Of a DNA stretch of 37,079 nucleotides, positions 27,140 to 36,652 are shown piece by piece (the stretch's first letter is position 1; each line of letters starts with the position of its first letter). The notes below the pieces were generated by a model. It worked only from the letters and a program-made list of their open reading frames with translations, searched no databases and was not told the DNA's origin. Source of the DNA: Alphaproteobacteria bacterium (GTDB taxonomy: Bacteria > Pseudomonadota > Alphaproteobacteria > Micavibrionales > Micavibrionaceae); contig JAJRYK010000037.1 of assembly GCA_024275825.1 (NCBI GenBank), positions 1 to 37,079 of the forward strand, given 5' to 3'. A program made the translations under genes and the position numbers.

Positions 27140-27190
27140 CCAAAATAAATAGCACAATTCCCCCCGTGCCGTCATCCCAAACCCCACCCC

Positions 27191-27267
27191 TGTCATCCCG
27201 GACTTGATCCGGGATCCATCGTGTCTTCATCTATTCATAATGGATCCCGGCCTTCGCCGGGATGACG
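27191..27267. repeat. REP pair upstream of dinG
   Basis: TGTCATCCCGG ... GGGATCCAT (27191-27219) and ATGGATCCCGG ... CCGGGATGACG (27240-27267) are inverted copies around a 20-base loop. The region 27140-27353 otherwise holds only promoter-like sequence. Confidence 0.9.
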
Positions 27268-27293
27268 ATAAGGGGAGTCACACAAGATTTTTC

Positions 27294-27323
27294 TTGCCAT
27301 AACTTGAATTATTGTGGTACTTT
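27294..27323 (+). promoter_or_regulatory. Possible promoter for the 27354-28281 gene pair
   Basis: TTGCCA (27294-27299), 18 bases, TACTTT (27318-27323), about 30 bases before the start at 27354. Moderate match. Confidence 0.35.
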
Positions 27324-27353
27324 ATGCGACATTTAAATTACAGGAGTATTGAG

Positions 27354-27692
27354 ATGAGTGTATTTAGCAGTTTAGCAGGAAAAGCGTTTAAGGCCGTTGC
27401 TAACTCTTTTATAGGCAAGGAGATTAAAGAATGGGTGCTTTTAAGCGCCGCTGAGATTAACGCAAAAAAGGCTCTTGAAGCTCTTGGGAGGGCTAAAAAG
27501 GGCTATGAATATGATGCTTTTGCGGAATGTTTTGTTTCAAAATATAAGGTGGGAACGCCGCAATGCCGCAATTTCATAAAAAAAATGCAAACAGAATATG
27601 AGGAAGCTGTTAAAAACTATGAAACGCTTTCTGCTGGCGAGATAATTCCGACATCTGTAGCTGATGTTTATGGGCGTGATATAGCCGCCTAA
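27354..27692 (+). CDS. Hypothetical protein, 112 residues
   Basis: I do not recognise this small basic/helical protein, which begins MSVFSSLAGKAFKAVANSFI and has an Ala/Lys-rich middle (AEINAKKALEALGRAKKGYE). ATG 27354 is preceded by AGGAG at 7 bases, which decides the start against the longer frame from 27312. The next orphan gene follows 37 bases downstream with its own Shine-Dalgarno, so the two probably form one unit. The pair is more AT-rich than lysS and dinG beside it. Confidence 0.65.
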   Translation: MSVFSSLAGKAFKAVANSFIGKEIKEWVLLSAAEINAKKALEALGRAKKGYEYDAFAECFVSKYKVGTPQCRNFIKKMQTEYEEAVKNYETLSAGEIIPTSVADVYGRDIAA

Positions 27693-27729
27693 ATTGGCGT
27701 GATTTAATAGCGTAAAAAAGGAAAGTACT

Positions 27730-28281
27730 ATGAGCGAAGAATCTCAATTCGAAGATATGTATAAAGAAATGATAAAGACATATAGGCCTTCAACAGGTGC
27801 TTTGGCTGAGGAGCAAAAAGCGGCCTTTGAGGCCTTAAAAGAACCTATAGAGAATGATTATGAAGCTCGTGAACGGTTTGACCGTTGGTGTGCTACCTCT
27901 TTACCTCGTGATCCAACAATTGGCCAAGACCCAACGGAAGAAGCTTTTTCACGTGCTGTTTTGACTGAGCGTGGTCATGAAATGTTTAGGAGCGCTTTTG
28001 AGGATGATGTTCTGCTCAGGGCTTTTTTTGAGGAATACGCTTCTTCTGATAAAGAAATAAGGGGAGGCGCACGTGGCTTTATGTTGGGCCTTGCGATGTG
28101 TGGGAAAGTTGAAAAAAAATTGTTTCGTGAGTTTGTTTCGCGTTTAAGTGATTTAAACATTGAGGGGTTAAATATCAAGCATATTACTCGCCCAATGGCG
28201 TTGTGGGCAGCTGTTAATGTCTATAAACGCAAGCGCGATGAAGGCTCTCAGCCGCCAAAGCCCGGCCCCGGCCTTGATTAA
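27730..28281 (+). CDS. Hypothetical protein, 183 residues
   Basis: Unrecognised soluble protein, rich in Glu/Lys/Arg, beginning MSEESQFEDMYKEMIKTYRP, with a helical composition and a Pro/Gly-rich C-terminal tail (QPPKPGPGLD). AAGGAAA lies about 8 bases before the ATG. It follows the 112-residue orphan and is convergent with lysS, 33 bases away. No signal peptide, membrane segment or known motif is visible. Confidence 0.65.
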   Translation: MSEESQFEDMYKEMIKTYRPSTGALAEEQKAAFEALKEPIENDYEARERFDRWCATSLPRDPTIGQDPTEEAFSRAVLTERGHEMFRSAFEDDVLLRAFFEEYASSDKEIRGGARGFMLGLAMCGKVEKKLFREFVSRLSDLNIEGLNIKHITRPMALWAAVNVYKRKRDEGSQPPKPGPGLD

Positions 28282-28283
28282 TA

Positions 28284-28310
28284 ACTCTTAGTGTCTTCGT
28301 GGTTCAAAAA
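28284..28310. repeat. Single arm of the AACCAC repeat family
   Basis: The minus strand reads TTGAACCACGAAGACACTAAG, the same text as 35328-35348 apart from small changes. No partner arm is seen nearby, so it is a solo remnant. It fills the gap between the converging orphan gene and lysS. Confidence 0.6.
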
Positions 28311-28314
28311 CTCC

Positions 28315-29940
28315 CTAAGCCGCCACCTTCAAAAATTTCCCATCCAGCGCATCGCGGATAAGCGCTGCCGTATCGGCCACGCCATACAGCTTTACAAATG
28401 ACCCAAAGCGTGGCCCTTGTGATTGCCCCAGACACACCTCGTAAATTGCTTGAAACCATTCGCGTAACTCGCTCTTATCATAGCCATTTTCCTTGCCTGC
28501 GCTGAAGACTTCAGTCATATAGGCTTCCGATTCCAGCCCATTATCCATTGCCTCAAGACGCGCTGCTAAGTCATTGAGAGCCTTAGACTCTCGATCGTCC
28601 GGCGCGCGGTAAACCTTTTTCGGTAAAATAAAGTCCTGATAGTACCGAATAGCATAGCCCACCAGCCGGTCTAAAAATGGCGCACTGTTGGGCGTCGCAC
28701 CTGGCGCATATTGCTTGATAAAACCCCACAGCACCGCCGGATCATCCGTATTGGCCGCGTTCACTAAATTCAGCAGCAGCGCGAAATTAATCGGCGTATA
28801 TTGCGCGTTCGGGATAGAGCCACCATGAATGTACCATGCCGGATTTTCCAGCTTTTTACCCGGTTCTTGCTCGCCCATTTTCTCCATGAATGAAATATAC
28901 TCATCCACGGCCTTCGGGATCACATCAAAATACAGCTTTTTGCCGGAGGAGGGGCGCTGCCAAACGTAATAGCTCAAACTCTCATGCGGCGCATAGGTCA
29001 GCCATTCATCCATGGAAATCCCGTTGCCCTTTGATTTAGAGATCTTCTGGTTATGCTCATCAAGGAATAATTTGTAATGGAAGCCCGCCGGTTTACGCCC
29101 GCCCAAAATTTGCACGATATCGCCCGCGACCTTGGCGGAGCTTTCCAGATCCTCGCCCGCCATCTCATAATCCACATCCAGCGCATGCCACCGCAGCGCC
29201 CAATCGGCGCGCCATTGCGCCTTACATTTTCCGCCCGTAACCTCTTGCTCAATACGCGTGCCGTCCTCGTCCTCAAACACAATTGTGCCGGCCTTCGGAT
29301 TTGTCTCTAAAATAGGAACCTGCAGCACTTTTCCGCTTGATGGAGAGAGGGGCATGAATGGCGAATATGTGCTCGCGCGCTCTTCACCCAAAATAGGAAT
29401 AACCGCGCGCTTAATATCCTCGTACCGCGACAGCATTTTCAGCAGTGTTTCGTCGAACTTTCCACTGGTGTAAGTTTCCGTGGAGGACACAAACTCGTAA
29501 TCAAACCCAAACTGGTCCAAAAAATCGATTAAACATGCATTATTATGAGCGGCGAAACTGTCATGATTCGAATCAAAAGGGTTAGGAATTTTTGTCAGTG
29601 GCATGCCAATATGTTTTTCCAGCATCTCTGGATTGGGAACATTGCCCGGCACTTTGCGCAAACCATCCATGTCATCGGAGAAGCAAATCAGCTTCGTTGG
29701 AATGTCCGGGTGCAATGTTTTAAATGCCTGCATCACCATGCTCGTGCGCGCGACTTCCTGAAATGTACCAATATGCGGTAAGCCGCTTGGGCCGTAGCCT
29801 GTCTCGAATAAAACATAGCCCTTTGGGCCCGCTTTTATCTCTCCACGATTAACTGCGCGCAATCTTTTGATCACGTTTTTTGCTTCTTCAAATGGCCATG
29901 CGCGGCATTTTTCCGCGACGCCTTTTTCTGTTTCAGTCAT
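28315..29940 (-). CDS. lysS: Lysyl-tRNA synthetase, class I
   Basis: This 541-residue Rossmann-fold (class I) LysRS charges tRNA-Lys. The HIGH-type motif is PHIG in GPSGLPHIGTFQEVAR and the KMSKS-type motif is KISKSKGNGIS. Class I LysRS is the archaeal type and is also found in alphaproteobacteria and spirochaetes, in place of the class II enzyme. ATG 29940 (MTETEKGVAEKC) fits the family N-terminus. The frame stays open to a TTG at 30015, adding 25 residues that look like a membrane helix (IIIFSFLFIVLIGAFLLFI); this is unlikely to be used. The gene is divergent from the H1-like gene. Confidence 0.93.
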   Translation of the reverse strand: MTETEKGVAEKCRAWPFEEAKNVIKRLRAVNRGEIKAGPKGYVLFETGYGPSGLPHIGTFQEVARTSMVMQAFKTLHPDIPTKLICFSDDMDGLRKVPGNVPNPEMLEKHIGMPLTKIPNPFDSNHDSFAAHNNACLIDFLDQFGFDYEFVSSTETYTSGKFDETLLKMLSRYEDIKRAVIPILGEERASTYSPFMPLSPSSGKVLQVPILETNPKAGTIVFEDEDGTRIEQEVTGGKCKAQWRADWALRWHALDVDYEMAGEDLESSAKVAGDIVQILGGRKPAGFHYKLFLDEHNQKISKSKGNGISMDEWLTYAPHESLSYYVWQRPSSGKKLYFDVIPKAVDEYISFMEKMGEQEPGKKLENPAWYIHGGSIPNAQYTPINFALLLNLVNAANTDDPAVLWGFIKQYAPGATPNSAPFLDRLVGYAIRYYQDFILPKKVYRAPDDRESKALNDLAARLEAMDNGLESEAYMTEVFSAGKENGYDKSELREWFQAIYEVCLGQSQGPRFGSFVKLYGVADTAALIRDALDGKFLKVAA

Positions 29941-30023
29941 AGGGGAAATGAATAGCAGAAAAGCCCCAATTAAGACAATGAATAAAAACGAAAAAATTAT
30001 TATGCGTTTAGTCAAAAACGCGG

Positions 30024-30029
30024 TATAAT
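30024..30029 (+). promoter_or_regulatory. Possible -10 box for the histone-like gene
   Basis: A perfect TATAAT lies 143 bases before the ATG at 30172, without a good -35 hexamer at the right distance. The divergent region 29941-30171 must also hold the lysS promoter. Confidence 0.3.
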
Positions 30030-30171
30030 CTTATTCGTAAATGCGTTTTCTCGCGTTTTTTCACGTATATATTTTTTAGCGTTTTACGCCTGCGTATCCC
30101 CTCCTTTGTGGCCGTTCGGTCACGTCACATCTAACCTTCCTTTTAACGTCTTAAATCAATGGAGATTTATC

Positions 30172-31035
30172 ATGTCTACAATCACGAAAAAAACGGCGCT
30201 TAAGGCTGTAAGGCCTGTCGTCAAAAAAGCAGCGGTAAAGAAAAAACCAGCTGCGAAAAAGAAAGCCACAGCGAAGAAAAAGAAGCCGGCTGTAAAGTCA
30301 GTTTCAGCAGCAGCCAAAGCAGCAGCAGCGAAAAGAAAAGCCGCCGCCGCCGCAAAGAAAAGAGCCGCCGCTAAAAAGACAGTAAAGAAGAAAACAGCCA
30401 AAAAAACCGCACCAAAGAAAAGAGTAGCAGCTAAGAAGAAGCCAGCCGCCAAAAAGAAAGTTACAGCCAAGAAAAAGAAAGTTGTAACGAAAAAGAAGAC
30501 GGTAACAAAGAAAAAGTCAGTGGCTAAAAAGAAAACAACCGCTAAAAAAGCAGCACCTAAGAAGAAGGTTGCGGCTAAAAAGACAGTGAAGAAAAAAGTG
30601 GCTAAGAAGAAAACAACAGCTAAAAAAGCGGCGCCTAAGAAAAAGGTAGCAGCCAAGAAAAAGCCCGCGGCTAAAAAGAAAGTTACAGCTAAGAAAAAAA
30701 CGGTAGCGAAAAAAGCTGTAAAGAAAAAGGCAACGGCTAAGCGGAAAAAGCCGGTGGCTAAAAAGAAGCCAGCCTCTAAAAAGGCCGCACCAAAAAGAAA
30801 GACAGCCGCTAAGAAGAAGCCGGTTGCCAAGAAAAAGGTAGCACCAAAGAAGAGAGTAGCGGCTAAGAAGAAGCCCGCTGCGAAGAAAAAGGTTGCTGCT
30901 AAAAAGAAGCCAGTGGCTAAAAAGAAAGTAGTGAAAAAGACAGTAGCGAAGAAAAAGCCGGCGGCCAAAAAGAAGGCCCCAGCCAAGAAGAAAACAGCTG
31001 CTAAGCGTAAAACAACAGCACGTAAAAAGAAGTAA
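30172..31035 (+). CDS. Histone H1-like Lys/Ala-rich DNA-binding protein
   Basis: This 287-residue protein consists almost entirely of Lys, Ala, Pro, Val, Thr and Arg. It is built from AAKKKPAAKKK-, VAKKKTTAKKAAPKK- and KKTVKKK-type repeats, as in the C-terminal tail of eukaryotic H1 and bacterial H1-like (HU-tail or AlgP-like) proteins. It should bind DNA without sequence preference and help compact the nucleoid. It has no folded domain. GGAGA stands 7 bases before the ATG, and a strong terminator follows at 31064. Repetitive AAG/AAA-GCT coding makes it prone to repeat-number change; two near-identical blocks are visible around 30525-30570 and 30597-30640. Confidence 0.88.
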   Translation: MSTITKKTALKAVRPVVKKAAVKKKPAAKKKATAKKKKPAVKSVSAAAKAAAAKRKAAAAAKKRAAAKKTVKKKTAKKTAPKKRVAAKKKPAAKKKVTAKKKKVVTKKKTVTKKKSVAKKKTTAKKAAPKKKVAAKKTVKKKVAKKKTTAKKAAPKKKVAAKKKPAAKKKVTAKKKTVAKKAVKKKATAKRKKPVAKKKPASKKAAPKRKTAAKKKPVAKKKVAPKKRVAAKKKPAAKKKVAAKKKPVAKKKVVKKTVAKKKPAAKKKAPAKKKTAAKRKTTARKKK

Positions 31036-31063
31036 TTAAGCTCACACAGCACTTACCTCATAC

Positions 31064-31101
31064 AAAACGCCGCTTATCAGGACGATAGGCGGCGTTTTTT
31101 T
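31064..31101 (+). terminator. Rho-independent terminator after the histone-like gene
   Basis: ACGCCGCTTATC pairs with GATAGGCGGCGT (12 bp, one G-T wobble) around AGGAC, followed by seven T residues. It lies about 30 bases after the stop codon. Confidence 0.93.
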
Positions 31102-31171
31102 AAGTTTTTTGAGTCAAACAAATTTAGTTTTTGCCTAGGCGCGAGAAGAGCAGTGACGCCAAAGGGTAAAT

Positions 31172-32104
31172 TTACCACTCATACCCAATCTTAATCGCAT
31201 ACGTCGTATCATCTTCCTTAACCCCCACCTCCGGGGCGTTATCCCACTCAAAGTCAACTTCCGCCGTGCCAACAATTCCGGCGCGGATGGGCAGGCGCAG
31301 GCCGGTTTTGCTGTCGAATAGGAACGCGTCTGTGTTGTCCGTTGGCATCAAAATTTCATGTTCGTGGAATGTCTGGAACAGGCCGTCGGCAAACATTTGG
31401 TCGTATTCCAACGCCCAGCGCGCGGCCAAGCTGTCCTCGCTATCGCCATCCTCAAATTTCGTGCGCAAATATGATGGCCCGAAGACGTATTGCAAGTTCA
31501 GCGTCTCGTCCTCAAACGCCTGATGCCCAATGCCCAGGCCAAAGTTAGAGCGCAAATCAATCTTGTCGATGTCATCCTGCTCCAACGACAGGGACGTATT
31601 CATGAACCAGTTTTCACGGAAAAAGTAATCATACATGCCGCTCAGCTTGCGGTTGTCTTCGGTGATGCGCCCGTCACTTTCCTCGCGGTGATACTCCGCC
31701 TTCAGGCTCGCGCGGTGCGCGGGGGCGCTCTCACCGCCCCATTTGGCCTTTGTGCTGGTATCAAGACTCAGCGTGTTGCCTTCTGTATTACCGCTCTGCA
31801 AGCGCGCCCCGGCATTGGCCCGCCCGCTCCACATCGCGCCCCAAAGCCCGGCATCGGCGACGGGCGATGTCGGGGGCGTCGCCGCCGGCTCATTGCCCTG
31901 CGCCTGCGCTGTCATATCCGCCGCGCCGCTATCCTGCGCCGTATCTAACACCGGACCACCCCAGCCGGAAAACGCAGCCCCCGTATAGCTCGTCAGTCGC
32001 GGTGCATAAGAATATACAGCCTCTTGCGCCGTTGCGCCTTGCGCCAAAAACACCACCATCAAAGCCATCAACGCAGCAAAAAATACGCTCAATTTCTGTA
32101 TCAT
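31172..32104 (-). CDS. DUF481 outer-membrane protein
   Basis: This 310-residue protein has an N-terminal signal peptide (KLSVFFAALMALMVVFLAQG, cleavage probably near ATAQ-EA), then a low-complexity region (about 30-85), then a beta-rich DUF481 domain. Typical elements are SGRANAGARLQSGNTEGNTL, alternating aromatic/polar strands such as YDYFFRENWFMNTSL, and a final strand ending in Trp (IKIGYEW), as expected for a barrel inserted by BamA. The function of DUF481 proteins is not established. It is convergent with the histone gene. Confidence 0.85.
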   Translation of the reverse strand: MIQKLSVFFAALMALMVVFLAQGATAQEAVYSYAPRLTSYTGAAFSGWGGPVLDTAQDSGAADMTAQAQGNEPAATPPTSPVADAGLWGAMWSGRANAGARLQSGNTEGNTLSLDTSTKAKWGGESAPAHRASLKAEYHREESDGRITEDNRKLSGMYDYFFRENWFMNTSLSLEQDDIDKIDLRSNFGLGIGHQAFEDETLNLQYVFGPSYLRTKFEDGDSEDSLAARWALEYDQMFADGLFQTFHEHEILMPTDNTDAFLFDSKTGLRLPIRAGIVGTAEVDFEWDNAPEVGVKEDDTTYAIKIGYEW

Positions 32105-32228
32105 GAGGCGGTTTTAGCAAATTTTGGGTGAGAGGGGAAGAGTAGTTTGGCCCCATATTATTTATAGTTATGACTTTGTTAACGTTTTTCCCATAGAGTG
32201 TTTATGTATAACTATATAAAAGGGGGGC

Positions 32229-32978
32229 ATGAGCATGTCTAACATTGTTAGAGCGGTAAATGAGCACATAGAGAGCTTGCCTGCGCCAGAAGGTGATCAC
32301 AATCCTGACCTTTATAGGCAGATGATGAGTGATGATATTGGGCGTTACATATCAATTAAAGCGCTGTTGGCGGAGCAAAATGGTGAAATGTTCGGGCTTG
32401 AACAGGTTATGCAGGAGCTTGCGGCCTTACCGAGTGATCCTAATGCAATACGCAATATGTCGATGAATATTGGTAATTCGGATGAGGCTGCACGCCAGCA
32501 GCTTATTCGAGGTGATGAGTTGATTGAGCTTGGTGTCGGTCACAGAACATTGAAAAATATAACGGAACAAGAACTTGACGCGATAAAGAATAGAACAGAC
32601 GATCCGCAAGCTTGGGCTGAAAATAATCGCCGTGCTGCCGCTGGTGAATGTTTAAATAGTGAAATGGTGGAGAAGTTACACAATCTTCATGAGGCTGGCG
32701 CTGCACTGAACTTTTTAGCATATGATATTCAGAGCGCTGAACTGAACGCGATAGCGTTTATCGAGAGTGAACAGGGGCAGGAGGCATTAAAAACAGTACA
32801 AGATTATGCCGATTATTCTGGTGTCAGTGTTGATGAGGCTATAAGGCATTTTGAGCTTTCGCATCTTCAGGAAATTCCAGAATATTTTGAGGCAGCACTT
32901 GCAGTTCAATCAGAGGCTATTCTGCCGGAGGTGAAGCTTGAGCTTGCTGCTGTCCCCGGTGGGCCGTCTGGTATGTGA
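32229..32978 (+). CDS. Hypothetical protein, 249 residues
   Basis: Unrecognised acidic, soluble, mostly helical-looking protein beginning MSMSNIVRAVNEHIESLPAP. There is no signal peptide. ATG 32229 follows a GGGGGG run that may serve as the ribosome site; ATG 32235 is an alternative. It is more AT-rich than uvrB, which begins 57 bases after its stop, and resembles the other orphan genes here in style. No function is proposed. Confidence 0.65.
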   Translation: MSMSNIVRAVNEHIESLPAPEGDHNPDLYRQMMSDDIGRYISIKALLAEQNGEMFGLEQVMQELAALPSDPNAIRNMSMNIGNSDEAARQQLIRGDELIELGVGHRTLKNITEQELDAIKNRTDDPQAWAENNRRAAAGECLNSEMVEKLHNLHEAGAALNFLAYDIQSAELNAIAFIESEQGQEALKTVQDYADYSGVSVDEAIRHFELSHLQEIPEYFEAALAVQSEAILPEVKLELAAVPGGPSGM

Positions 32979-32998
32979 TGTTTTCGTAGATAATTTCT

Positions 32999-33027
32999 TT
33001 GTCTTAAACCGATTTCCGTTCTATATA
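32999..33027 (+). promoter_or_regulatory. uvrB: Promoter of uvrB
   Basis: TTGTCT (32999-33004), 17 bases, TATATA (33022-33027). Only 7 bases separate the -10 from ATG 33035, so the transcript would start at or next to the start codon (leaderless). No GTTC-N7-GTTC LexA box is visible. Confidence 0.5.
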
Positions 33028-33034
33028 GCTCTCT

Positions 33035-35128
<2,094 letters not shown>

Positions 35129-35373
35129 TCATTATTGCGAGTAAGCCTGCCCCTCACAAGGCCATCCCGAGCCCCCTTAATGTCATCCCGAGCGAAGCCG
35201 AGGGATCTTATTTCTTAACGCAAAGACCGCAAAGCTCGCAAAGTTCTCCTCTCCTGTCATCCCCGCGGCGCGCATCGCGCGCTTAAACAGCGGGGATCCA
35301 CAAATCCGCGATAGCGACAAAGCTCTTTTAACCACGAAGTACACTAAGGTCATTAAGGCTTCACAAAATGATA
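35129..35373. repeat. Cluster of REP and AACCAC-type repeat fragments after uvrB
   Basis: No gene is visible here. 35181-35210 is a TGTCATCCCGAGCGAAGCCG-type repeat. 35255-35302 has TGTCATCCCCGC paired with GCGGGGATCCACA around a CGCGC-rich inner stem. 35215-35244 has three CGCAAAG-type units, and 35327-35363 has TTAACCACGAAG and following text of the other family. The patch is a landing site for several repeat types. Confidence 0.8.
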
Positions 35374-35523
35374 TATAGTAATTTAGATTAAGAATCGTAC
35401 AATTCATCCCCTTTCGTCATTGCACGATTTATTCGTGCAATCCATGCTGAATTGGATTACACGGACGGAGCCGTGTAATGACGGGGTTAGTAAAATGTCT
35501 CATTCTTAATTGGAATGACTATA
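35374..35523. mobile_element. 150-bp MITE related to the flanking IS630 element
   Basis: Terminal inverted repeats at 35374-35395 and 35502-35523 match each other at 18 of 22 positions. The right one matches the IS630 right end at 117-138 at 20 of 22. Both ends are TATA, as for TA-targeting IS630/Tc1 elements. The interior encodes nothing and contains two hairpins, ATTGCACGA-tttat-TCGTGCAAT and ATTACACGG-acgga-CCGTGTAAT, with an outer CGTCATT/AATGACG stem. It can probably be moved by the IS630 transposase. Confidence 0.82.
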
Positions 35524-35532
35524 AGCTATACC

Positions 35533-35829
35533 TTAGGCTAAAGAGTCTGCATCAGGCTTTGCTGAAGAGTCGTTTTGGGTAAATATAGCGCGTGCCCAAT
35601 GTTGTGGCTTTTCTTCATCTATCCATGCGACGGCCTCATTTTGTGCGCTCACCCAAAGCACAGTCATCATTCCTGCTGGATAATCGCTAGCAAGATCATT
35701 CCAGCGTCCATCCATTTCTTTATGTTTGGGCTTTAGTCTTTTCAAGACTTCCTCTGCTTGTTCCATAAATAAACCGTGGTTTTCCAGTCCATTAAGTAAC
35801 TTTTGTTCAAGTGTTTCGTTTGTAGACAT
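35533..35829 (-). CDS. Hypothetical protein, 98 residues
   Basis: Small acidic protein starting MSTNETLEQKLLNGLENHGL, with WNDLASDYPAGMMTVLWVSA and AVAWIDEEKPQHWARAIF. I cannot name a family. ATG 35829 has a perfect GGAGGG ribosome site 6 bases upstream, and a near-consensus promoter lies at 35858-35886. It is therefore probably expressed. It borders the MITE on one side and the higBA locus on the other, typical of accessory or phage-derived genes. Confidence 0.7.
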   Translation of the reverse strand: MSTNETLEQKLLNGLENHGLFMEQAEEVLKRLKPKHKEMDGRWNDLASDYPAGMMTVLWVSAQNEAVAWIDEEKPQHWARAIFTQNDSSAKPDADSLA

Positions 35830-35857
35830 AGCGCCCTCCATAGATTAGACTTTATGT

Positions 35858-35886
35858 AAAATATGGCTTGTTGGGTGTTTTGTCAA
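35858..35886 (-). promoter_or_regulatory. Promoter of the 98-residue gene
   Basis: On the minus strand TTGACA (35886-35881), 17 bases, TATTTT (35863-35858). Predicted start is about 20 bases before the ATG at 35829. Confidence 0.7.
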
Positions 35887-35959
35887 GTTTTATTGTTCTT
35901 CCGACACCTTCGCACTTAAAAATTAGTGTCCATTTGCGCCCTTTACGTTAAAAAACCCT

Positions 35960-35988
35960 TTGTCAAAAGTTAACAAATTTGTTAACTT
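35960..35988 (+). promoter_or_regulatory. Possible higBA promoter
   Basis: TTGTCA (35960-35965), 17 bases, TAACTT (35983-35988), overlapping the palindrome at 35969-35986 and leaving about 7 bases to the higB ATG. The -10 is weak. Confidence 0.4.
35969..35986. promoter_or_regulatory. 18-bp perfect palindrome, likely operator for HigA
   Basis: GTTAACAAATTTGTTAAC is a perfect palindrome, 9 bases before the higB ATG. Type II antitoxins of the HigA (XRE) class repress their own operon through such inverted repeats, so this is the natural operator candidate. Confidence 0.75.
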
Positions 35989-35995
35989 AATCTTC

Positions 35996-36315
35996 ATGAA
36001 ATGGACGGTATCATTTTATAGTGAGAAGGTGGAGCGTCAGGCTTTGAAGTTTCCGAAGTCTGTATTGGCGAACTTCCTTCACATTGTTGAAATGATTGAG
36101 GAATTGGGCCCTGATCTTGGTCGGCCGCACACGGCGCCGATGGGGGATGGATTGTTTGTGAAATCCGTGCCAAGGGCAAGGAAGGGATTGGTCGGTCGCT
36201 TTTTTGTATTGTTAAAGGCAAAGAAATTATCATCGTCCATTCCTTTGTCAAAAAGACCCAAAAAACGCCAAAGAAAGAACTGGATTTGGCACGTAAAAGA
36301 ATGAAGGAGATTTAA
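35996..36315 (+). pseudogene. HigB/RelE-type toxin (Gp49-like), frameshifted
   Basis: The first frame gives MKWTVSFYSEKVERQALKFP and continues to MGDGLF, a normal Gp49-like/HigB N-terminal half. After about 36157 the family sequence continues in another frame as EIRAKGKEGIGRSLFCIVKG, then IIIVHSFVKKTQKTPKKELD, ending at TAA 36313-36315, 3 bases before higA. A net shift (two extra bases, GT at 36158-36159, or loss of one) separates the halves. The unshifted frame ends at 36304 with a non-homologous basic tail. The toxin is therefore probably inactive, unless the shift is an assembly error or is bypassed by ribosomal frameshifting. Confidence 0.82.
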
Positions 36316-36318
36316 GCT

Positions 36319-36621
36319 ATGACACGTCCAACATTTAAGGATTTTAAAGATAAGGCATTGAAAGACAAGGCGGTTGCCAAGGAATATGATGCTTTGAAGC
36401 CGGAATATGCCTTGCGAGAGCAACTGATTAAGATGCGCCGCGCCGCTGGCCTGACGCAGGAGGAAATCGCCGAGCGCATGGGGACGAAGAAAACCAGCAT
36501 TTCACGCCTTGAAAGTGTTTCTGCTGATCACTCACCGCGTCTTGAGACGCTTGAAAAATATGCGCATGCGGCGGGCTATATGCTCGATATCCGTTTTAAG
36601 CGTGAGCGTGCGAGCACTTGA
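36319..36621 (+). CDS. HigA-type XRE antitoxin
   Basis: This 100-residue antitoxin has an XRE helix-turn-helix (about residues 33-70: LREQLIKMRRAAGLTQEEIA and AERMGTKKTSISRLES). It normally binds and neutralises the HigB-like toxin encoded just upstream and represses the operon. AAGGAGA at the end of higB is its ribosome site. The reading frame is intact although the toxin is frameshifted, the expected order of decay for a toxin-antitoxin pair. Its stop TGA overlaps the -35 box of the next gene. Confidence 0.9.
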   Translation: MTRPTFKDFKDKALKDKAVAKEYDALKPEYALREQLIKMRRAAGLTQEEIAERMGTKKTSISRLESVSADHSPRLETLEKYAHAAGYMLDIRFKRERAST

Positions 36622-36646
36622 CACTCAAGGAATAAATTCCTATAAT
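36618..36646 (+). promoter_or_regulatory. Consensus promoter of the phd-type gene
   Basis: TTGACA (36618-36623), exactly 17 bases, TATAAT (36641-36646): both hexamers match the sigma70 consensus. The ATG follows 6 bases after the -10, so the message is predicted to begin at the start codon (leaderless). Confidence 0.85.
36628..36641. promoter_or_regulatory. Inverted repeat in the promoter spacer, likely operator
   Basis: AGGAAT-AA-ATTCCT lies between the -35 and -10 boxes. Phd/YefM antitoxins repress their own promoters through such short inverted repeats. A protein bound here would block RNA polymerase. Confidence 0.6.
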
Positions 36647-36652
36647 GCTCGT

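Noticed and set aside
29940-30015. Membrane-anchored LysRS through a TTG start giving a hydrophobic N-terminal helix
   Set aside because: LysRS is cytosolic, the ATG at 29940 matches the family N-terminus, and the TTG lacks a ribosome site. The hydrophobic run is probably chance in AT-rich upstream DNA, though N-terminal proteomics could test it.
30156-31052. Long open frame antisense to the histone-like gene (Phe/Ala-rich, membrane-like)
   Set aside because: It is the mirror of the Lys/Ala codon pattern (AAG/GCT read as CTT/AGC); no ribosome site, and the plus-strand gene has clear signals.
33005-33021. SOS (LexA) box upstream of uvrB
   Set aside because: One GTTC half-site exists but no second half at the required 7-base spacing.
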